Positions 1 to 9,571 of a stretch of 64,000 nt of DNA are shown in pieces. The notes beneath the pieces were generated by a model. It had not been told where the DNA came from. It ran no database searches and saw nothing but the letters and a program-made list of their open reading frames with translations. The DNA is from Oscillatoria salina IIICB1. GTDB taxonomy: Bacteria; Cyanobacteriota; Cyanobacteriia; Cyanobacteriales; SIO1D9. The DNA lies in NCBI RefSeq assembly GCF_020144665.1, contig NZ_JAAHBQ010000117.1, forward strand, positions 95,411 to 159,410, in the 5' to 3' direction. Every line of letters begins with the position of its first letter. Positions within the stretch are counted from its first letter, which is position 1. A program made the translations under genes and the position numbers.

Positions 1-1
1 T

Positions 2-706
2 TTGATTATCTCCTCTTTGCTCGACTGGACTTTGTTAGCGATTCCTTTTCAAATGCAGAATCGCGGTTGGCAAATACAATTTATTAGCCAAATTGTCGAT
101 CGCGGTATTATTCCTATGGTCGGGATGGCTTTCCTCCTCGCCGGGTATTGGATGGAAGATCGCCTCAGTGGTGGTGATGGCAAATTAGGTTTAAGATTGG
201 TAACATTTATTCTTGCCAGTCTCTTAGGATTATTTTTTCTCCTGGTTATTCCCGTACATTTGAATAATTTGCGCGTCCAAAGAGGGGAAGCTTTGCAACA
301 AATTGAACAAAGAGCCGCCCAAGCGGAAACTCAACTTGAAGCTCAATCCGCCCAAATTAATGCTTTACTAGAAGACCCTCAAAGGTTACAACAATTAGAC
401 CAAGCTTTAGCTAGCGATCGATTACAAGGACCGCAGCGAGAGCAGCTTGAACAAATCAGACAACAAATTGAAGATTTACAGCAAGATCCCGCCGCTTTAG
501 AACAACGAGTTTCTCAGGCTCAAAATCAACTCGGCGAACGGAGGCTGGAATTGGAATCGCAAGCAAAAAACCAAGTTATCGAATCTGGTGTAAGTACAGG
601 CGTAAGCAGCTTACTTTTGGCGATCGGCTATATTGCTATTGGCTGGAGTGGCTTGAAAAGTATGGGGGGAACCCAAGCTCCTCGTCGTAAAGCTTCGATG
701 AGGTAA
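2..706 (+). CDS. HpsJ-like membrane protein (5' end cut by window)
   Basis: The protein resembles the cyanobacterial HpsJ family, named from hormogonium polysaccharide secretion; its biochemical role is unclear. Visible are two N-terminal membrane segments (about residues 36-53 and 66-87), a long Gln/Glu-rich coiled coil (about 95-195) and a third membrane segment near 198-217. The frame is open to the window edge with only a TTG at base 2, and HpsJ proteins normally have some residues before the SLLDWTLLAIP stretch, so the true start is probably upstream. The next gene is a glycosyltransferase, which fits a polysaccharide context, but this is inference. Confidence 0.7.
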   Translation: MIISSLLDWTLLAIPFQMQNRGWQIQFISQIVDRGIIPMVGMAFLLAGYWMEDRLSGGDGKLGLRLVTFILASLLGLFFLLVIPVHLNNLRVQRGEALQQIEQRAAQAETQLEAQSAQINALLEDPQRLQQLDQALASDRLQGPQREQLEQIRQQIEDLQQDPAALEQRVSQAQNQLGERRLELESQAKNQVIESGVSTGVSSLLLAIGYIAIGWSGLKSMGGTQAPRRKASMR

Positions 707-763
707 GTAATTTTTGGTGAGGAATTTTCCAGAATTTGAGCAAATACACCGCAACGAGAATCA

Positions 764-1642
764 ATGTTTTCGATTTATATCCTGACCTATAACGAGGAGT
801 TAGAAATAGCCCCTTGTCTTGAATCAGCCCTACTGTCTGATGATGTGGTAGTTGTCGATTCCTACAGTAGCGATCGCACTGTGGAAATTGCTAGTCGCTA
901 TCCGGTTCGGATAGTGCAGCACGCTTTTGAAAGTCATGGTAAACAGCGAACTTGGATGCTGCGTGAGGTTCCCACTCAACACGATTGGGTTTATATCCTT
1001 GAGGCTGATGAACGGATGACTAAGGAGTTGTTTGCTGAATGTCTCCAAGCACTCAAGTCGGATACTTATGTCGGTTACTACGTTGCCGAACGGGTGATGT
1101 TTATGAATCGCTGGATTCCTCATTGTACTCAGTATCCCCGCTACCAAATGCGTTTGTTCCGTAAAGACAAGGTTTGGTTTGATGATTACGGTCACACTGA
1201 ACGGGAAGTTTGCGACGGTGCCACGGATTTTCTCAAACAAACTTATCCTCACTACACCAGTGGTAAAGGTTTTAGCCGTTGGATTGACAAACACAATCGC
1301 TATTCCACTGATGAAGCTAAAGAAACCCTGCGTCAGTTAAAAGAAGGTCAGGTCGATTGGCAAAAATTGTTCTTTGGCAGTTCGGAGGTTGAAAGAAGAC
1401 GTGCTTTAAAAGACTTCTCTTTGCGTTTGCCTTTTCGACCTTTGGTGCGTTTTGTCTATATGTACTTTTTTCTGGGAGGGTTTCTCGACGGGCGTGCGGG
1501 CTTTACTTGGTGTACTTTGCAGGCTTTCTACGAATATCTGATTGTTCTCAAAGTTTGGGAACTTCAGCAACAAGATCCTCCTAATGATTCTTTTGAAGAA
1601 GAAACTGTTTCGCGAGAAACCTCAATCGGTTCTTCGTCGTAG
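764..1642 (+). CDS. Family 2 glycosyltransferase (WaaE/KdtX-like)
   Basis: A 292-residue GT-A glycosyltransferase. The N-terminus has the typical YILTYNEE opening, then VVVVDSYSSDRT for nucleotide-sugar binding, and an acidic EADERM motif near residue 86 in the place of the DxD metal site. The C-terminal third (RPLVRFVYMYFFLGGFLDG) is hydrophobic and amphipathic, as in WaaE-like beta-1,4-glucosyltransferases that act at the inner face of the membrane. It lies 57 bp after the HpsJ-like gene on the same strand, so the two may be co-transcribed. The sugar and acceptor cannot be read from sequence. Confidence 0.82.
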   Translation: MFSIYILTYNEELEIAPCLESALLSDDVVVVDSYSSDRTVEIASRYPVRIVQHAFESHGKQRTWMLREVPTQHDWVYILEADERMTKELFAECLQALKSDTYVGYYVAERVMFMNRWIPHCTQYPRYQMRLFRKDKVWFDDYGHTEREVCDGATDFLKQTYPHYTSGKGFSRWIDKHNRYSTDEAKETLRQLKEGQVDWQKLFFGSSEVERRRALKDFSLRLPFRPLVRFVYMYFFLGGFLDGRAGFTWCTLQAFYEYLIVLKVWELQQQDPPNDSFEEETVSRETSIGSSS

Positions 1643-1932
1643 TCAAAAGATAATACTCCTGCAAATGCTAAAATGTAATTTGCAATACCATTATTCACTT
1701 TCTCGGTCGTGAAGCCACAAGTTTTTTCGCTCAAGACCAGTTAAACTGCTTTTTTGTGTCCTGTTCGGGTTCATAGAAAAGCAGTTAGATCCTTTGAGAG
1801 TAAGGCAGATCGGTAAAAATTGAGGTATAGCTTCCACGAACGAGAAATATCTGAAGACTTGCAACAATTCTTTACAAGTTTTACAAATAAAAAAGGAAGG
1901 ATTCACTATTTTAGACGGAGAGTCAGCGCTCT
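1643..1932. other. Intergenic region with a 10-bp inverted repeat
   Basis: No convincing gene. The arms AACTGCTTTT (1744-1753) and AAAAGCAGTT (1777-1786) form a perfect 10-bp inverted repeat with a 23-base loop. It could be a terminator for the glycosyltransferase or a folded leader of the DUF502 gene. A minus-strand open frame here has no recognisable features. Confidence 0.4.
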
Positions 1933-2667
1933 GTGATCCAACGCTTAAAACAAAATTTAAAAAATGACCTAATTGCGGGTCTGCTGGTAGTAATCCCACT
2001 AGCCACAACCATTTGGCTAACTTATACCATTTCTACCTGGGTAATCGATTTTCTCACCCGGATACCAAAGCAACTTAATCCTTTTGACAGTCTGCACCCG
2101 ATTTTAACCAATCTACTCAATTTAGTGGTAGGTTTAGCTGTGCCATTAACGTTTATTTTGTTAATTGGCTTAATGGCTCGGAATATTGTCGGGCGATGGT
2201 TATTGGATGTAGGCGAGCGAGTTTTGCAAGCGATCCCTTTTGCCGGGTCAATATACAAAACTCTCAAACAATTGCTAGAAACACTGCTCAAAGATTCTAA
2301 TAATAAGTTTCGTCGAGTGGTGTTGGTAGAATATCCGCGCCGAGGAATGTGGGCGATCGCCTTTGTGACGGGTGGAGTCAGTAACGAACTTCAGCCAGAT
2401 TTGTCTGATGAGATGATTAGTCTGTTTATCCCGACTACACCGAATCCAACCACAGGTTGGTATGCGATCGTTCCTGAATCAGACGTGATTAATCTCTCGC
2501 TCTCAATCGAAGATGCTTTTAAAGTGTTAATCTCTGGTGGAATTGTTACTCCTACTAACACAATGCCGATTTCTCTCCCCGATAATTACCAAAATCACGC
2601 CAAAACTCCCCTCTCTCAGTTGTCTGAAGAAAAACGTCAAGCTATACCCCTGGAAGAAGAAAGGTGA
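1933..2667 (+). CDS. DUF502 family membrane protein
   Basis: A 244-residue protein of the DUF502 family, widespread in cyanobacteria and present in plants as COV1/LCV-like proteins. Two membrane segments are clear (about residues 14-38 and 60-82), followed by a soluble domain with the family-typical stretches RVVLVEYPRRGMW and FIPTTPNPTTGW. It starts with GTG. The C-terminal tail is polar and poorly conserved. The function in bacteria is unknown. It is followed by nusB and ftsY on the same strand. Confidence 0.85.
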   Translation: MIQRLKQNLKNDLIAGLLVVIPLATTIWLTYTISTWVIDFLTRIPKQLNPFDSLHPILTNLLNLVVGLAVPLTFILLIGLMARNIVGRWLLDVGERVLQAIPFAGSIYKTLKQLLETLLKDSNNKFRRVVLVEYPRRGMWAIAFVTGGVSNELQPDLSDEMISLFIPTTPNPTTGWYAIVPESDVINLSLSIEDAFKVLISGGIVTPTNTMPISLPDNYQNHAKTPLSQLSEEKRQAIPLEEER

Positions 2668-2673
2668 TCTACT

Positions 2674-2704
2674 CCTACGCCGACTCATTTGAGTACGGTG
2701 TAGG
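2674..2704 (+). terminator. Candidate terminator hairpin after DUF502 gene
   Basis: CCTACGCCG and CGGTGTAGG pair with one G-U wobble, and an inner ACTC/GAGT stem closes an ATTT loop. The hairpin begins 7 bases after the stop codon. No strong T-run follows, so it may act only as a 3' end or processing structure. Confidence 0.45.
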
Positions 2705-2799
2705 CTTCTCACTAACTTTTAGACAATTTCTCTCAAAGAACGAGCAATATTGTTATAGGCTTGCTTATTGATACTCAATAGATTGCCAAATATAAAATT

Positions 2800-3441
2800 A
2801 TGAAAAGTCAAAAAAGACCTCGCCGCATCGCCCGCGAGTTAGCTTTGTTAAGCTTAAGTCAAATTAGCGGTAAACCAGAAAAATTAGCAGAGCGACAACT
2901 AAATGATTTGGTAGTTGCAGCGCTGCGTACTCTCAGAGGCGAAATGCAAGAAGCTCTGGAAACCGCAGTCGCCGAAGTGATTCGAGGCAGCGATCGCCTG
3001 AAAAATAGCGAAACGAATGCTGCTACACTTAGCAGTGCTAGGGCAATGGTGACAGAAGCAATTGAACTGACTCAAAGTGCGATTAACCGTTTGGGAACAG
3101 CTATCGACTTACCAGTATTTATTCAATTGGCTGAGGAACGTACTCAAGTACGCTCTTATGCTGTAGAAATAATCAGTACTGTCTACCGGAGACGAGAAGA
3201 AATTGATGTTATTCTCTCTGAAGCAATAGTGAACTGGCAACTTAATCGCCTCCCGAAAATCGATCGCGATATTCTCCGCATTGCTGTAGCAGAAATTTTA
3301 TTTCTCAATACTGAGGAACAAGTGGCGATTAATGAAGCCGTGGAACTCGCCAAATCTTATTCTGATGACGAAGGACGACGCTTGATTAATGGTGTTTTGC
3401 GCCGAGTTAGTAATAAAATCGAAACTAAAGCGGGCGTTTGA
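2800..3441 (+). CDS. nusB: Transcription antitermination factor NusB
   Basis: NusB binds boxA RNA with ribosomal protein S10 and prevents premature termination of rRNA transcription. The first 20 residues ([14 protein letters not shown]) and the C-terminal block ([18 protein letters not shown], then [26 protein letters not shown]) are diagnostic. At 213 residues it is longer than the roughly 140 of E. coli NusB because of an inserted helical segment near residues 30-100, as is usual in cyanobacteria. The ATG start gives the standard N-terminus. The ftsY gene follows 81 bp downstream. Confidence 0.95.
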   Translation: MKSQKRPRRIARELALLSLSQISGKPEKLAERQLNDLVVAALRTLRGEMQEALETAVAEVIRGSDRLKNSETNAATLSSARAMVTEAIELTQSAINRLGTAIDLPVFIQLAEERTQVRSYAVEIISTVYRRREEIDVILSEAIVNWQLNRLPKIDRDILRIAVAEILFLNTEEQVAINEAVELAKSYSDDEGRRLINGVLRRVSNKIETKAGV

Positions 3442-3522
3442 GTCCGAAAATGATTATCTTGATAAAAATGCTCGGATTTATAGATTCGAGATTTTCTTGC
3501 CGCCAGTAAAATAGGTGCAACT

Positions 3523-5280
3523 GTGTTTAATTGGTTTCGCCGACAGTTCAGCGATCGCGCTAAAACAGAACAAGACGAAGAAAAACAATCACAAACTCAG
3601 CCTCCTCAGACAGAGGCAGAATCTGCTGTTGATGAGCAAGCTGAGACTACTTCCACTCAAGAAAGTGAAGAGGCTCTTAATTGGGCGAAAGCTGCTTATA
3701 AAAGTATTCAGCAGCGCAAACTTAAGGAAAAAGCTGAGTTAGAAGCAAGTCAGTCTCAAACCTCTGAAGTTGCTGCTAGCAAACCAGAAACGGAAACTAT
3801 TACCACAGCAGAAACGGAAACTGTTGAGAAAGTAACTACAGAAGCAGAAACAGAAACGAAGGTTGAGGAAACAGCTCCTGAAGTAAAAACGGAAACTACG
3901 ACTCAACCAGTATCTTTAACTGAAGAGGAAACAAAGGTTGAGGAAACAGCTCCTGAAGTAAAAACGGAAACTACAACTCAACCAGTATCTTTAACTGAAG
4001 AGGAAACAAAGGTTGAGGAAACAGCTCCTGAATCAGCCTCAGTGGGAGAAGAAACTACGACTCAACCAGTATCCGTAACTGAAGAGGAAACAAAGGTTGA
4101 GGAAACAGCTCCTGAATCAGCCTCAGTGGTAGAAGAAACTACGACTCAACCAGCCAAACCAGTTCCCGCGTGGATGCGGAAATCAGATGGTTTAGAACGC
4201 TTGCGGGAAACTGCGATTGAAGAAGAACCAGCAACTCCCGTAGCTGCAACAGCAGAAACAGAAACAGGTGTTGACTTTGATGAAGAGTTTATTTGGTCAG
4301 CACAAGTTTTAGCAAGTCAAGGGCGATCGCCGGAAGATGTTTCGGAAGAAGAAATTAGCTGGCTGAAGCGACTGCGACAGGGGCTTGGTAAAACTCGCCG
4401 AGGTTTGATTAATCAGTTAAAATCAATCGTTGGTCAAGGTCCGCTCAATCAAGATGCAGTAATGGAAATTGAAGCCTTACTGTTACAAGCGGATGTAGGG
4501 GTTGAAGCGACAGATTACATTATCGAAACCTTACAAGACAAACTACGAGAGGAAGCTTTACCTCCAGAACAGGCGATCGCCTATTTAAAACAAATTTTAC
4601 GCGATTTGCTCGATCGCCCTCTCCAAGATACCGAAACTACTGTTTTTGTCCCCGAAAAGGATATCCTGAATATTTGGCTGATTACGGGTGTCAATGGGGC
4701 AGGGAAAACTACTACTATTGGTAAATTAGCTCATTTAGCCAATAAATCTGGCTACACCACCACGATCGCGGCGGCTGATACTTTCCGCGCTGCGGCTGTC
4801 GAACAGGTGAAAGCTTGGGGCGATCGCTCAAATACACCTGTAATTGCTAATCCCGGTAAAAATACTGACCCAGCAGCAGTGGTTTTTGATGCGATTACCG
4901 CCGCCCAATCTCGTAACATTGAGTTACTGCTTGTGGATACTGCCGGACGGTTACAAAACAAGAAAAACTTGATGGAGGAATTGGCAAAAATTCGTCGCGT
5001 GATCGACCGCAAAGCTCCCCAGGCGAGAATCGAATCACTTTTAGTTTTGGATGCTACTCTCGGTCAAAACGGCTTGCGTCAAGCACAAGTCTTTTCGGAA
5101 GCAGCTAAATTGAGTGGGGTGGTCTTGACAAAACTTGATGGAACTGCTAAAGGTGGTGTTGCCTTAGCTGTTACCCAACAAATGAATTTACCAATTCGTT
5201 TTATTGGGGCAGGAGAAGGAATTGAAGATTTACGTCCTTTTTCCAGTTATGAGTTTGTCGAAGCCTTACTAAATGGTTAA
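3523..5280 (+). CDS. ftsY: Signal recognition particle receptor FtsY
   Basis: FtsY is the membrane-associated GTPase that receives the SRP-ribosome complex for co-translational insertion. The NG domain fills about residues 285-585: G1 loop GVNGAGKTTT near 389, DTAGR near 472, TKLDGTAKGG near 536 and a C-terminal GEGIEDLRPF helix. The N-terminal A domain (about residues 1-270) is very acidic and contains four tandem copies of a 25- to 28-residue Glu/Thr-rich unit beginning TKVEETAPE. It starts with GTG. The SRP RNA partner gene is in the same window near 63.3 kb. Confidence 0.95.
   Translation: MFNWFRRQFSDRAKTEQDEEKQSQTQPPQTEAESAVDEQAETTSTQESEEALNWAKAAYKSIQQRKLKEKAELEASQSQTSEVAASKPETETITTAETETVEKVTTEAETETKVEETAPEVKTETTTQPVSLTEEETKVEETAPEVKTETTTQPVSLTEEETKVEETAPESASVGEETTTQPVSVTEEETKVEETAPESASVVEETTTQPAKPVPAWMRKSDGLERLRETAIEEEPATPVAATAETETGVDFDEEFIWSAQVLASQGRSPEDVSEEEISWLKRLRQGLGKTRRGLINQLKSIVGQGPLNQDAVMEIEALLLQADVGVEATDYIIETLQDKLREEALPPEQAIAYLKQILRDLLDRPLQDTETTVFVPEKDILNIWLITGVNGAGKTTTIGKLAHLANKSGYTTTIAAADTFRAAAVEQVKAWGDRSNTPVIANPGKNTDPAAVVFDAITAAQSRNIELLLVDTAGRLQNKKNLMEELAKIRRVIDRKAPQARIESLLVLDATLGQNGLRQAQVFSEAAKLSGVVLTKLDGTAKGGVALAVTQQMNLPIRFIGAGEGIEDLRPFSSYEFVEALLNG
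3856..4155 (+). repeat. Minisatellite in the FtsY A domain (about 75-84 bp units)
   Basis: Four in-frame tandem units begin with a near-identical AAGGTTGAGGAAACAGCTCC. The first two are about 75 bp; the last two are about 84 bp and share a variant coding ESASV. Unit lengths are multiples of three, so copy-number change would lengthen or shorten the acidic domain without breaking the frame. Confidence 0.85.
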
Positions 5281-5659
5281 AAAATTAGGTAGTAGGTAAG
5301 TCGAGTGCTTTGGTGGTGTGAGGTTGAGTACGATCGCTTTTGCTTACTAGCAAAAAAAATTCTGCTGATAGATTGGCAGAATCGCCATTTAACGGTATTA
5401 TTGACCAACTCTAGGTAAATTAGTAGTTCATTACTACTAGGTTGATTGTTGAAGTAGAGCAACTAGCACAGTGTGATTACCGATAAAATAGCTTTAACGC
5501 GATGGCTGCGGCAGTATTGACAATTTTATTGCCAGTCGAAGAACAGCTAGATGACATTCTCAACAAAGCGATCGCCATTGAGAGACGTAGTATCTTAATC
5601 TCTTGACCAAAGACAGCTAAAGTTCTCAAGTACCGTTTTGTAATTGATTCTCTGCCCAC
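5281..5659. other. 379-bp gap between ftsY and the PP2C gene
   Basis: No gene can be supported. There is a 6-bp stem TTCTGC/GCAGAA near 5360-5385 without a T-run, and a 34-codon open frame at 5502-5609 that has no family resemblance. The promoter of the downstream phosphatase probably lies here, but no clear -35/-10 pair stands out. Confidence 0.4.
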
Positions 5660-5662
5660 TTG

Positions 5663-7108
5663 ATGCTATCAAAATCTGATGCAATGACTGCTGCTCCTCT
5701 CCCACGCCACCAGTTATCCCCGGATCTTAATCATAGCGATGGTAATCTCATCGCTGAAGGTACGCCAATTTTGGCACTAAAAGAATTGGTGGCAAATTTA
5801 CACCGCGAACAGCGTAAAGTCCAAAATTTATTAAGTTCTCTAGGGTTTGCTCTGCGTAGCTTCAATAACTTAAATCAGTTTTTGGAGTTAATTCCTTTGA
5901 TGGCAACTAGGGTAACTGATGCTGATGGCGGTGCTTTAATTTTGTTTAAACCAAATGGTCAAATTCGTCTGGAAAGATTGCACTGCGTAGAAGGTAATAC
6001 TTGTCAAGATATTCGTCAAGCTTTAGAGCAAGCAATTAAAGCGGCGACGGTGGATCGCCAAGCTAGCCAAAATGAGTCTTTTACCGATCGCCTCGACGAG
6101 CAATTAAAAGAAATTCTTGGTTCTCAAGTACACAGTTTTGGTACGCCAATTTTGGTGAAGAGTGTGGAAAGAGGACGTTTATATATTTTTAGCGGCGATC
6201 GCGATTATCTTTGGACTCCCACCAGACAAAAGTTGGTTCAATTGGTGGCAGATCAAACGGCTGTGGCGATCGCTAACCATGAGTTAACTGTTGAGTTACG
6301 CAAAAAAGAACGTCTCGATCGCGAGTTGGAAATTGCTTCGGAAATTCAGCTTCAACTTTTACCCCGCAAATGCCCGAAAATTAAAGGTGTAGAATTGGCA
6401 GCCGCTTGTAAAACGGCTAATCGGGTTGGGGGTGATTATTATGATTTTATTCCTGCTAATTACGACCAGCTTAAGTTTCAACAAGAAAATGAGGAAGAAG
6501 AGGTAACTTCTGTTCCTTGGAGTATCGTGATTGGTGATGTGATGGGAAAAGGTGTTCCGGCTGGTTTGATCATGACGATGACTAGAGGAATGCTGCGTGC
6601 GGAAGTTCTTAACCGTCACACTCCGGCGCGAATTTTACAACATTTGAATCGGGTAATGTATGCCGATTTAGAAAATAATAATCGGTTTGTCACTTTGTTT
6701 TATTCGGAGTATGACCCGAATACAGGTATCCTTTCTTATAGTAATGCTGCTCACAATCCTCCTTTGTTATGGAAGGCTAGCGATCGCGCCATTGAAAAAC
6801 TTGATAGTTGGGGAATGTTGATCGGTTTGGATACTGATTCTGAGTATGAAGATGCTCAAACTCAGTTAGCTCCAGGAGATGTGGTGATGTACTATACTGA
6901 TGGCTTTACTGATGCGGTTAATCAAAATGGTTCTCGTTTTGATGAGGAAAATTTGCTTCGCGCTTTTGAGTGGGGCTGTCAGCATTGCCATCATCCTCAA
7001 GCAATTCTCGAACATTTGTTTGATTCGGTACAAGATTTTATTGGTGCTGGGAATACTAATGGTGATGATATGACTTTGGTGATTATGCAGATACAATCTA
7101 CTCGATAA
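5663..7108 (+). CDS. GAF-PP2C (RsbU-type) serine phosphatase
   Basis: A signalling protein with a GAF-like sensory domain (about residues 60-205) followed by a PP2C/SpoIIE phosphatase domain (about 230-480). Metal-binding motifs are visible: GGDYYDF, GDVMGKGVPAG and the C-terminal GDDMTLVI. RsbU-type phosphatases dephosphorylate STAS-domain anti-anti-sigma proteins; the partner is not in this window. ATG at 5663 is preceded in frame by TTG at 5660, and ATG at 5684 is another possible start. It is followed after 28 bp by a small membrane protein and then argH. Confidence 0.88.
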   Translation: MLSKSDAMTAAPLPRHQLSPDLNHSDGNLIAEGTPILALKELVANLHREQRKVQNLLSSLGFALRSFNNLNQFLELIPLMATRVTDADGGALILFKPNGQIRLERLHCVEGNTCQDIRQALEQAIKAATVDRQASQNESFTDRLDEQLKEILGSQVHSFGTPILVKSVERGRLYIFSGDRDYLWTPTRQKLVQLVADQTAVAIANHELTVELRKKERLDRELEIASEIQLQLLPRKCPKIKGVELAAACKTANRVGGDYYDFIPANYDQLKFQQENEEEEVTSVPWSIVIGDVMGKGVPAGLIMTMTRGMLRAEVLNRHTPARILQHLNRVMYADLENNNRFVTLFYSEYDPNTGILSYSNAAHNPPLLWKASDRAIEKLDSWGMLIGLDTDSEYEDAQTQLAPGDVVMYYTDGFTDAVNQNGSRFDEENLLRAFEWGCQHCHHPQAILEHLFDSVQDFIGAGNTNGDDMTLVIMQIQSTR

Positions 7109-7136
7109 TCTATTTTTTCCACAGGAGATGTTTTTG

Positions 7137-7343
7137 ATGCTGGATTCAGTCGTAGCCTTAGTTAACTCTGGGTTGAGCGATTTTTTGGCTTTGAGTGGAA
7201 CGGTTTTGGCTCAAACAGTAACTGAACCCAATGTACTAGACCAAATGCGTGAGGCTTTTGGTCAGTTTGTTGAGTCTGGTCAGTTGTGGGCTTTAATTAT
7301 TGGTTTAGTTATTGGTTATCTTTTCAAGACTTTTTTTTCTTGA
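7137..7343 (+). CDS. Small single-span membrane protein, unknown function
   Basis: A 68-residue protein with a C-terminal hydrophobic helix (LWALIIGLVIGYLF) ending in KTFFS, preceded by a short amphipathic region (VLDQMREAFGQFVESGQ). The ATG at 7137 is preferred over the ATG at 7128 because AGGAG at 7123-7127 touches the first but sits 9 bases from the second. It lies 28 bp after the PP2C phosphatase and 69 bp before argH on the same strand. I do not recognise a named family; the tight spacing and good ribosome site support it as real. Confidence 0.7.
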   Translation: MLDSVVALVNSGLSDFLALSGTVLAQTVTEPNVLDQMREAFGQFVESGQLWALIIGLVIGYLFKTFFS

Positions 7344-7412
7344 TTAATTAAAGTTACGATTTATTTCAAGCTTGGCTTGTAACGTTGACAAAATTACTAA
7401 CTCAGGGTAGAA

Positions 7413-8801
7413 GTGACAGAGAAAAAAACTTGGAGCGATCGCTTTGAAACCGCTTTGCATCCGGCGATCGCTAGATTTAATGCTAGCATCGGTTTCGATA
7501 TTGAGTTAATTGAATACGACCTGACGGGATCGATCGCCCATGCGAAAATGTTAGCCCATACAGGGATTATCTCGAAAGAAGAGGGACAGCAGTTAGTGAC
7601 GGGTTTGGAGCAAATTCGCCGCGAATATCAAGAAGGTAATTTCACTCCTGGGATAGATGCGGAAGACGTGCATTTTGCTGTCGAACGCAGGTTGACCGAG
7701 TTAGTCGGGGATGTGGGAAAAAAATTGCACACCGCGCGATCGCGTAACGATCAAGTTGGGACAGACATCCGTTTGTATTTGCGTGCGGAAATTGACGAAA
7801 TTCGGGAAAAATTGCGGGAATTTCAGCAAATATTAGTGGAATTAGCGGAAGAGAATGTGGAAACCTTGATTCCCGGTTACACGCATTTGCAACGGGCGCA
7901 ACCATTGAGTTTAGCCCATCATCTGCTAGCATATTTCCAAATGGCACAGCGCGACTGGCAGCGTTTAGGGGAAATTCGAGTCAGAACCAATACATCGCCC
8001 TTAGGATGCGGTGCATTAGCCGGAACGACATTTCCCATCGACAGACATTATAGCGCCGCCCAGTTAGGTTTCGACGGCATTTACCAGAATAGTTTAGATG
8101 GAGTCAGCGATCGCGACTTTGCCATCGAATTTCTCTGCGCCGCTAGTATAATTATGGTGCATTTGAGTCGCTTATCAGAAGAAGTTATTCTCTGGTCATC
8201 TCAAGAATTTAACTTCGTCACCCTCAAAGATAGCTGCGCGACAGGTTCGAGTATTATGCCTCAGAAAAAGAACCCCGACGTGCCAGAATTAATTAGGGGA
8301 AAATCCGGGCGAGTTTTCGGACATTTGCAAGGAATGTTAGTCTTGATGAAAGGTTTACCTCTCGCTTATAACAAAGACTTGCAAGACGACAAAGAAGCAA
8401 TTTTTGACAGCGTAAAAACCGTTAAAGCTTGTCTAGAAGCAATGACAATTTTGTTAGGAGAAGGTATCGAATTTAGAAAAGAAAGACTAGCCGAAGCAGT
8501 CGCCGAAGACTTTTCTAATGCTACCGACGTTGCCGATTATTTAGCCACCAAAGGAGTACCTTTTAGGGAAGCTTATAACTTAGTCGGAAAAGTAGTTAAA
8601 ACCAGTTTAGCCGCAGGTAAATTGTTAAAAGACTTGACAATTAGTCAATGGAAAGAATTGCATCCTAGCTTTGAAGAAGATATCTATGACGCGATCGCAC
8701 CTCGTCAAGTTGTAGCCGCCAGAAATAGTTATGGTGGGACAGGTTTTGACCAAGTTAGGGAAGCCCTAGTCAAAGCCCAAAATACGCTTAGTAGCGATTA
8801 A
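7413..8801 (+). CDS. argH: Argininosuccinate lyase
   Basis: ArgH cleaves argininosuccinate to arginine and fumarate, the last step of arginine synthesis. The fumarase-superfamily signature [15 protein letters not shown] contains the catalytic serine loop; HTARSRNDQ and [10 protein letters not shown] are the other active-site blocks. At 462 residues it is the usual length. It starts with GTG. Directly downstream lies a 0.5-kb array of terminator-like hairpins that presumably ends its transcript. Confidence 0.97.
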   Translation: MTEKKTWSDRFETALHPAIARFNASIGFDIELIEYDLTGSIAHAKMLAHTGIISKEEGQQLVTGLEQIRREYQEGNFTPGIDAEDVHFAVERRLTELVGDVGKKLHTARSRNDQVGTDIRLYLRAEIDEIREKLREFQQILVELAEENVETLIPGYTHLQRAQPLSLAHHLLAYFQMAQRDWQRLGEIRVRTNTSPLGCGALAGTTFPIDRHYSAAQLGFDGIYQNSLDGVSDRDFAIEFLCAASIIMVHLSRLSEEVILWSSQEFNFVTLKDSCATGSSIMPQKKNPDVPELIRGKSGRVFGHLQGMLVLMKGLPLAYNKDLQDDKEAIFDSVKTVKACLEAMTILLGEGIEFRKERLAEAVAEDFSNATDVADYLATKGVPFREAYNLVGKVVKTSLAAGKLLKDLTISQWKELHPSFEEDIYDAIAPRQVVAARNSYGGTGFDQVREALVKAQNTLSSD

Positions 8802-8807
8802 AATTGA

Positions 8808-9300
8808 GGTTCGCAGTCACCGCTTTAGCAGCGATTATTTTTCTTAAAAAAAAAGGTTAAAACCCGCTCAATCTAGGTTCGTAGTCACCGCTTTAGCGGT
8901 GATTATTTTTCTTAAAAAAAGGTTAAAACCCGCTCAATCTAGGTTCGTAGTCACCGCTTTAGCGGTGATTATTTTTCTTAAAAAAAAAGGTTAAAACCCG
9001 CTCAATCTAGGTTCGTAGTCACCGCTTTAGCGGTGATTATTTTTCTTGAAAAGAGAAACATGAGATTTACGCGATCGCGTCAAAAACTTATTCAGAGTCA
9101 CCGCTTTAGCAGCGATTATTTTTCTTAAAAAAAAGGTTAAAACCCGCTCAATCTAGGTTCGTAGTCACCGCTTTAGCGGTGATTATTTTTCTTAAAAAGA
9201 GAAACATGAGATTTACGCGATCGCGTCAAAAACTTATTCAGAGTCACCGCTTTAGCAGCGATCGCCTTTACTTAAAAAAGTATTGAACTTTACGCGATCG
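8808..9300 (+). repeat. Seven-copy array of terminator-like hairpin repeats
   Basis: The core AGTCACCGCTTTAGC occurs at 8815, 8883, 8949, 9017, 9096, 9163 and 9242. Four copies (2, 3, 4, 6) have the perfect stem TCACCGC-TTTA-GCGGTGA; copies 1, 5 and 7 have GCAGCGA as right arm and a weaker stem. In copies 1-6 the core is followed by TTATTTTTCTT, giving an intrinsic-terminator look on the + strand; copy 7 lacks this tract. Two spacer types alternate: an A type (about 67 bp period, containing GGTTAAAACCCGCTCAATCT) and a B type (79 bp period, containing AACATGAGATTTACGCG). The array starts 6 bases after argH. Confidence 0.95.
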
Positions 9301-9571
9301 TACTTCTACACTTAGAAATCTAATAGGAACAATTATAGCAATACCAGATAGATCGAAGATATTTTCTAACCTTGTCGCTAACAATTCCAATAATACCAGT
9401 TATTCTCAAGTCCAGCTACAACCGTCTAAAACAATAGTGCTATACTTTAAACATCTTTGATCCTCAACTTACCACAAATATCCTAAAAAATAATTCATTT
9501 TTTATCAAAAAACATAATTACTTCAGCCAACCTACACTCAACTTAAAAACCACAGTTAGGGAGAAAAAAAA
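9301..9571. other. AT-rich spacer before the Uma2 genes
   Basis: No gene, repeat or clear promoter seen apart from AT-rich sequence. A purine-rich AGGGAGAAAAAAAA directly before 9572 is the likely ribosome site of the next gene. Confidence 0.4.

Noticed and set aside
1691..2008. Minus-strand open frame overlapping the DUF502 start
   Set aside because: Unlike any protein I recognise and overlaps the supported DUF502 gene on the other strand.
5502..5609. 34-codon frame between ftsY and the PP2C gene
   Set aside because: Too short, no ribosome site and no recognisable conservation.
8808..9300. Possible CRISPR array in the regularly spaced repeats after argH
   Set aside because: The intervals between the cores are themselves only two repeated sequences, not unique spacers, and no cas genes are present.
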